This document shows, piece after piece, positions 60,955 through 64,000 of a stretch of 64,000 bases of DNA. Origin of the DNA: Longimicrobiaceae bacterium (GTDB taxonomy: Bacteria > Gemmatimonadota > Gemmatimonadetes > Longimicrobiales > Longimicrobiaceae); contig DASVBS010000031.1 of NCBI GenBank assembly GCA_036375715.1, positions 1 to 64,000 of the forward strand. The letters are read 5' to 3'. The notes below the pieces were generated by a model that was given only the letters and a program-made list of their open reading frames with translations, searched no databases and was not told where the DNA came from. Within the stretch, counting starts at the first letter, position 1. Each line of letters begins with the position of its first letter. The position numbers were made by a program, and so were the translations under genes.

Positions 60955-62163
60955 CTACCAGCCGTCGCGCGGGAGGTCGGCAAAGAGCTTGAGGGCGTTC
61001 CCGTAGTAGAGCTTGCGGAGGACCTCGTCCGGAAGGTCCATCCCGTAGAGCTTCCAGAAGGCGTGATAGTCCCGATAGTAATCGAAGTATTCGTCATCGG
61101 TCTCGAATACCCGCCAGTAGTAGGGGTACTCCACGGGCTGGAAGCTGTCCTTACCGAAGAGGATCCGGTCCTGGTACTTGATGAAGAACTCGCGCGCCGC
61201 GCGGGGCTGCCGCCCGAAGTCGTACAGCACCGCCCCGACCTCGAGGTACACGTTGGGAAACTCATCCAGCAGCTTGGCTGCGCGGGCGAGATCGTGCGCG
61301 TGCCAACCGAAGTGGGCCGCGATGAAGGTGGTCTCGGGGTGGCGGCGGAAGAGGTTGTTGCGCTCCTCGATGAGCTGCTCGAAGGGGACCTCGTCCGGCC
61401 CGAAAGCGCGGCGGTTGGGGAACAGGGCGAGCTCCAGCCAGCGCTCGTTGGTGTAATCGAATGGCTCCCAGAACTCCGGCGGATCCGCGGTGTGGATGAA
61501 GGCCGGCACTCCCAGCCGCGCAAGCGTTTCCCAGACCGGGTCCAGTTCGGGGTCGTCGATGGCGAGGCGAGTGCCGTCGGCCTTCCGGATGGACATGCCG
61601 AAGCCCTTGCCGATCTCGCCGACGCCGATCGCCCCGGCGCGGATGTCCTCCTCCAGCTGACGCGCCGCGCGCTCGCCCCAGCCGGGCCCCACGTTGTCGA
61701 AGTTCAGGCCCGCCATCACCCGAAAACGATCCCCGTGTGGGCTCGCGCGGAGGGCCGCCAGCGTTTCCCGCAGTCGCTCCCCCTGCAGGTTATCCGCGGC
61801 GATGTAGATGCGGATGTTGAGCGAGTCGAGTGCGGCGACGATCTCCTCGATGCGGCCGGGATCGGTGAGGTCGCGTGCGTGTCCGTGAACGTCGACCACC
61901 GGGAAGCGCGCACGGGGGACGAGCGTCTCCTTGGTGACCAGCGTGGACTCCGGCCGGTAGTCGAGAATGGACGGCGCGGGAACCTCCGGGGCGCGACAGT
62001 TTCCCGGCCGGACCTCGGTGGTACCCGGGGGACACTCCTCACCCGGGGACACCCTCACGCCGCCCGGTCCACCGGGGCCCTGGAAGGCGGCGGCGCGGTC
62101 AACCGGGACGAAGGTCAGCAGGAGCGCCAGCAGCAGGCTGGCGCACAGCGTCGGCCGGATCAT
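60955..62163 (-). CDS. Exported amidohydrolase (amidohydrolase_2 type)
   Basis: A 402-residue exported metal hydrolase (MIRPTLCASLLLALLLTFVP, signal to AAA). Barrel motifs: FPVVDVHGHARDL with HxH, VGEIGKGFGMSIRKADG, VPAFIHTADPPEFWEPFDY, TFIAAHFGWHAHDLARAAKLL and DRILFGKDSFQP, which gives the metal ligands and the final Asp. A short N-terminal segment with two Cys (GEECPPGTTEVRPGNCRAPE) is extra. It lies 2 bases after the lyase gene stop, so the two are coupled. Substrate unknown. Confidence 0.85.
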   Translation of the reverse strand: MIRPTLCASLLLALLLTFVPVDRAAAFQGPGGPGGVRVSPGEECPPGTTEVRPGNCRAPEVPAPSILDYRPESTLVTKETLVPRARFPVVDVHGHARDLTDPGRIEEIVAALDSLNIRIYIAADNLQGERLRETLAALRASPHGDRFRVMAGLNFDNVGPGWGERAARQLEEDIRAGAIGVGEIGKGFGMSIRKADGTRLAIDDPELDPVWETLARLGVPAFIHTADPPEFWEPFDYTNERWLELALFPNRRAFGPDEVPFEQLIEERNNLFRRHPETTFIAAHFGWHAHDLARAAKLLDEFPNVYLEVGAVLYDFGRQPRAAREFFIKYQDRILFGKDSFQPVEYPYYWRVFETDDEYFDYYRDYHAFWKLYGMDLPDEVLRKLYYGNALKLFADLPRDGW

Positions 62164-62165
62164 GG

Positions 62166-64000
62166 TCAATCGCTCTCTTCAGGATGGGGGTACTTGTCGA
62201 GCGGGGAGTAGCTGAGGTGCGGGGGCTGGTTGTAGGCCACGTTCTGCCAGGCGATGCCGAGCCGATAGATGTGATCGTGCATCAGGGTGGGCAGACGGAC
62301 CGCGGTGGGGTGAGTGGTCGTGTAGAGCCGCAGCTCCCGCGGGTTGTCCTCCGCCCGCAGGATGATCTCCTCCCGCCAATCTCCCAGCAGGTCACCGCTG
62401 AGCGTGGGGGTTGCCTTGGTGCCGTTGTTGGACGCGGCTCCCTCCGCGACGAAGAGGGTGTCCAGTCGCGAGGCTTCCCAGTCCCACTTGTAGACTACGT
62501 TGCGGTCGAGCAGCTCCCGCAACAGATCCCCGTCCCAATAGACCGCGAAGTTGACCGACCTTGGCTGGGTCTCGCTGATCAGCTCGCCGCGGGCGTTCCA
62601 GATTCCGTTCAGATTGGCGCCCGCCACCCACGCTTCCGCACCCGGATGCCTCGGATCCACGTCAAAAGCGTTTCCCCGCCCGGGACCCTCTCCGTCCTCC
62701 CCGGCCCGGACTGAAGCCTTCTTCCAGAGCACCTCCCCCGTGCGGGCGTCGCGGAAGTTCGCGCCAGCATCGTCGAAGCGCTCCTGGATGTTGAAGACCT
62801 CCAGCCCCGGTCGGGTCGGATCGAGGTCGCCGAAGTGGAGCGCGTCCCCGTGGCCCAGAGCGGTCGAATAGAGTCCGGTGCCATCGTCGTCGATGGCCGC
62901 GGCACCGTAGATGATCTCGTCGCGACCGTCTGCGTCGACGTCGCCCACGCTGAGGTTGTGGTTTCCCTGGCCGCGATACGCTTCGTTGCCTGGTGTGCCG
63001 TCGTCGCTGTCAAAGGTCCAGACCCGCGTGAGCTGCCCGTCGCGGAAGTTCCATGCGGTGATGACGGAGCGGGTGTAGTAGCCTCGCGCCATGATGAGGC
63101 TCGGCCGCTCGCCGTCCACATAGGCCACCGCGGCGAGGTAGCGGTCCGACCGGTTTCCTCTTCCGTCGCCCCAGATCTCGCGCAGCTCCTCTTCGCTCGG
63201 ATGGAGCTTGGTCGGGTGACGGGGTGGGATGTAGGGGGCGGTGGCGAGCGCCGCGCCGGTGCGGCCGTCAAAGACGGTCAGGTATTCCGGACCGGCCAGC
63301 ACGTGTCCCCGCTCGTTCCGATAGTCGGCGTTGGCATCGCCGATCACCTTGCCGAGCCCGTCCACGGTGCCGTCGGCGGTCTTCATGGCCACTTCCGCAC
63401 GCCCATCCCCGTCCAGGTCATAGACGATGAACTGCGTGTAGTGGGCGCCCTCGCGGATGTTTCGCCCCAGGTTGATGCGCCAGAGGAGCGTCCCATCGAG
63501 CTCATAGGCCTCGATGATCGGCTCCGTGGTCACCCCGTTCTGGGAGTTGTCGCGCCCGCGACCGACCTGGTGGATGACCAGCTCGTACGCGCCGTCGCCA
63601 TCCAGGTCCCCGACAGACCCGTCGTTGGGGGTGTATCCCTCCGGCGTCTGCAGCGGGATGACGATATACGGAGTCTCGGGCTGCAGGGTGAACCACCCGT
63701 CGGCGGGACTCTCCCGCCCATCCACCACCGGCCGCACCGAATAGACGGCTCTCTCGCCTGGCGCGACCGTCTCGTCGAGCAGGAAGGTCACCTGGCTGAT
63801 CGACTCGGGGTTGAGCCTCCGGGGCTCGCCTCCCTGCGAAGCCCGGTACACGTTGAAGGCGATTCCTTCAGGATCGTCCCCCAGCAGGCGCCAGCTCACG
63901 AAAGCTCCGCCTTCCTCCCGCGGCACCGCGACGACCCCTCGGTCCAGCTTCTCCAGAGGCCACTGGCCGCTGGCCGGCGTCACCCCCGACGCGGAAAGCA
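62166..64000 (-). CDS. Rhamnogalacturonan lyase (PL11 family), 5' end outside window
   Basis: At least 605 residues; the frame remains open to the window edge, where LSASG looks like the end of a signal peptide, so the gene is nearly complete. The protein begins GQWPLEKLDRGVVAVPREEGGAFVSWRLLGDDPEG, as in YesW/YesX rhamnogalacturonan lyases, and then has an eight-bladed beta-propeller with repeated Ca2+ motifs (GDLDGDGAYELVI, YDLDGDGRAEVAM, GDVDADGRDEIIYG). It cleaves the rhamnogalacturonan I backbone of pectin by beta-elimination, which would supply unsaturated uronides for the GH88-type enzyme. Confidence 0.95.
   Translation of the reverse strand, partial: LSASGVTPASGQWPLEKLDRGVVAVPREEGGAFVSWRLLGDDPEGIAFNVYRASQGGEPRRLNPESISQVTFLLDETVAPGERAVYSVRPVVDGRESPADGWFTLQPETPYIVIPLQTPEGYTPNDGSVGDLDGDGAYELVIHQVGRGRDNSQNGVTTEPIIEAYELDGTLLWRINLGRNIREGAHYTQFIVYDLDGDGRAEVAMKTADGTVDGLGKVIGDANADYRNERGHVLAGPEYLTVFDGRTGAALATAPYIPPRHPTKLHPSEEELREIWGDGRGNRSDRYLAAVAYVDGERPSLIMARGYYTRSVITAWNFRDGQLTRVWTFDSDDGTPGNEAYRGQGNHNLSVGDVDADGRDEIIYGAAAIDDDGTGLYSTALGHGDALHFGDLDPTRPGLEVFNIQERFDDAGANFRDARTGEVLWKKASVRAGEDGEGPGRGNAFDVDPRHPGAEAWVAGANLNGIWNARGELISETQPRSVNFAVYWDGDLLRELLDRNVVYKWDWEASRLDTLFVAEGAASNNGTKATPTLSGDLLGDWREEIILRAEDNPRELRLYTTTHPTAVRLPTLMHDHIYRLGIAWQNVAYNQPPHLSYSPLDKYPHPEESD

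Noticed and set aside
60871-62211. A 446-codon plus-strand frame
   Set aside because: It is antisense to the exported amidohydrolase; that protein has a full set of metal motifs and this frame has none.

Overview
This window is a GC-rich bacterial chromosome segment, most consistent with the phylum Gemmatimonadota (inference from protein content). The signs are SusC/SusD outer-membrane proteins, many lipoproteins with AGC-type lipoboxes, TonB-plug-like modules outside receptors, several DUF1080 proteins, paired lipoprotein amidohydrolases, GTG starts and ATGA/TGATG gene overlaps. I saw no rRNA, tRNA, CRISPR array, insertion sequence or prophage gene.

Left part (1-14.2 kb): the end of a SusC receptor and a complete SusD lipoprotein, a plug-like lipoprotein, FtsH, an alpha/beta hydrolase, Kdo transferase WaaA, UvrA, an Arg-rich secreted protein and two coupled amidohydrolases, the second with a damaged metal site. 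Middle (14.5-35 kb): GyrA; a BlaI/BlaR1 pair with two visible operators over a recognisable promoter; a lone receiver protein; a DsbA-like/VKOR oxidative folding pair; malic enzyme MaeB; and a tightly coupled operon of BamA-like barrel, amidohydrolase, methyltransferase, FAD reductase, metallo-beta-lactamase fold protein and PAS histidine kinase. Next (35-41.2 kb): a minus-strand run of coaA, ddl, a thioesterase, msrA and small proteins, then an S8 protease diverging from an HU gene.

Right part (41.4-64 kb) is rich in carbohydrate functions: GH88-like hydrolase plus SDR, Gfo/Idh/MocA oxidoreductase, GntP permease, YjhG/YagF-type sugar-acid dehydratase, YiaK-type Ldh dehydrogenase, four DUF1080/LamG-like proteins, an SGNH esterase, an amidohydrolase and a rhamnogalacturonan lyase (PL11) running off the edge. 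Together they suggest breakdown of pectin and of oxidised (3-keto or uronic) sugars, perhaps linked to the SusCD pair (inference).

The most unusual signal is non-coding. Five intergenic regions (about 7.4, 14.3, 43.7-44.0, 50.4 and 58.3-58.6 kb) each hold two arrays of 7-bp tandem units facing each other in inverted orientation. Four of the five are strikingly AT-rich against the GC-rich background. The two arms of one locus resemble each other more than arms of other loci, and arms often start within a few bases of a stop codon. One locus encloses a small gene, another has inner 9-bp-unit arms, and a third sits beside a Z-DNA/cruciform-prone stretch upstream of gyrA. This looks like a family of paired heptamer elements whose origin and role are unknown to me.
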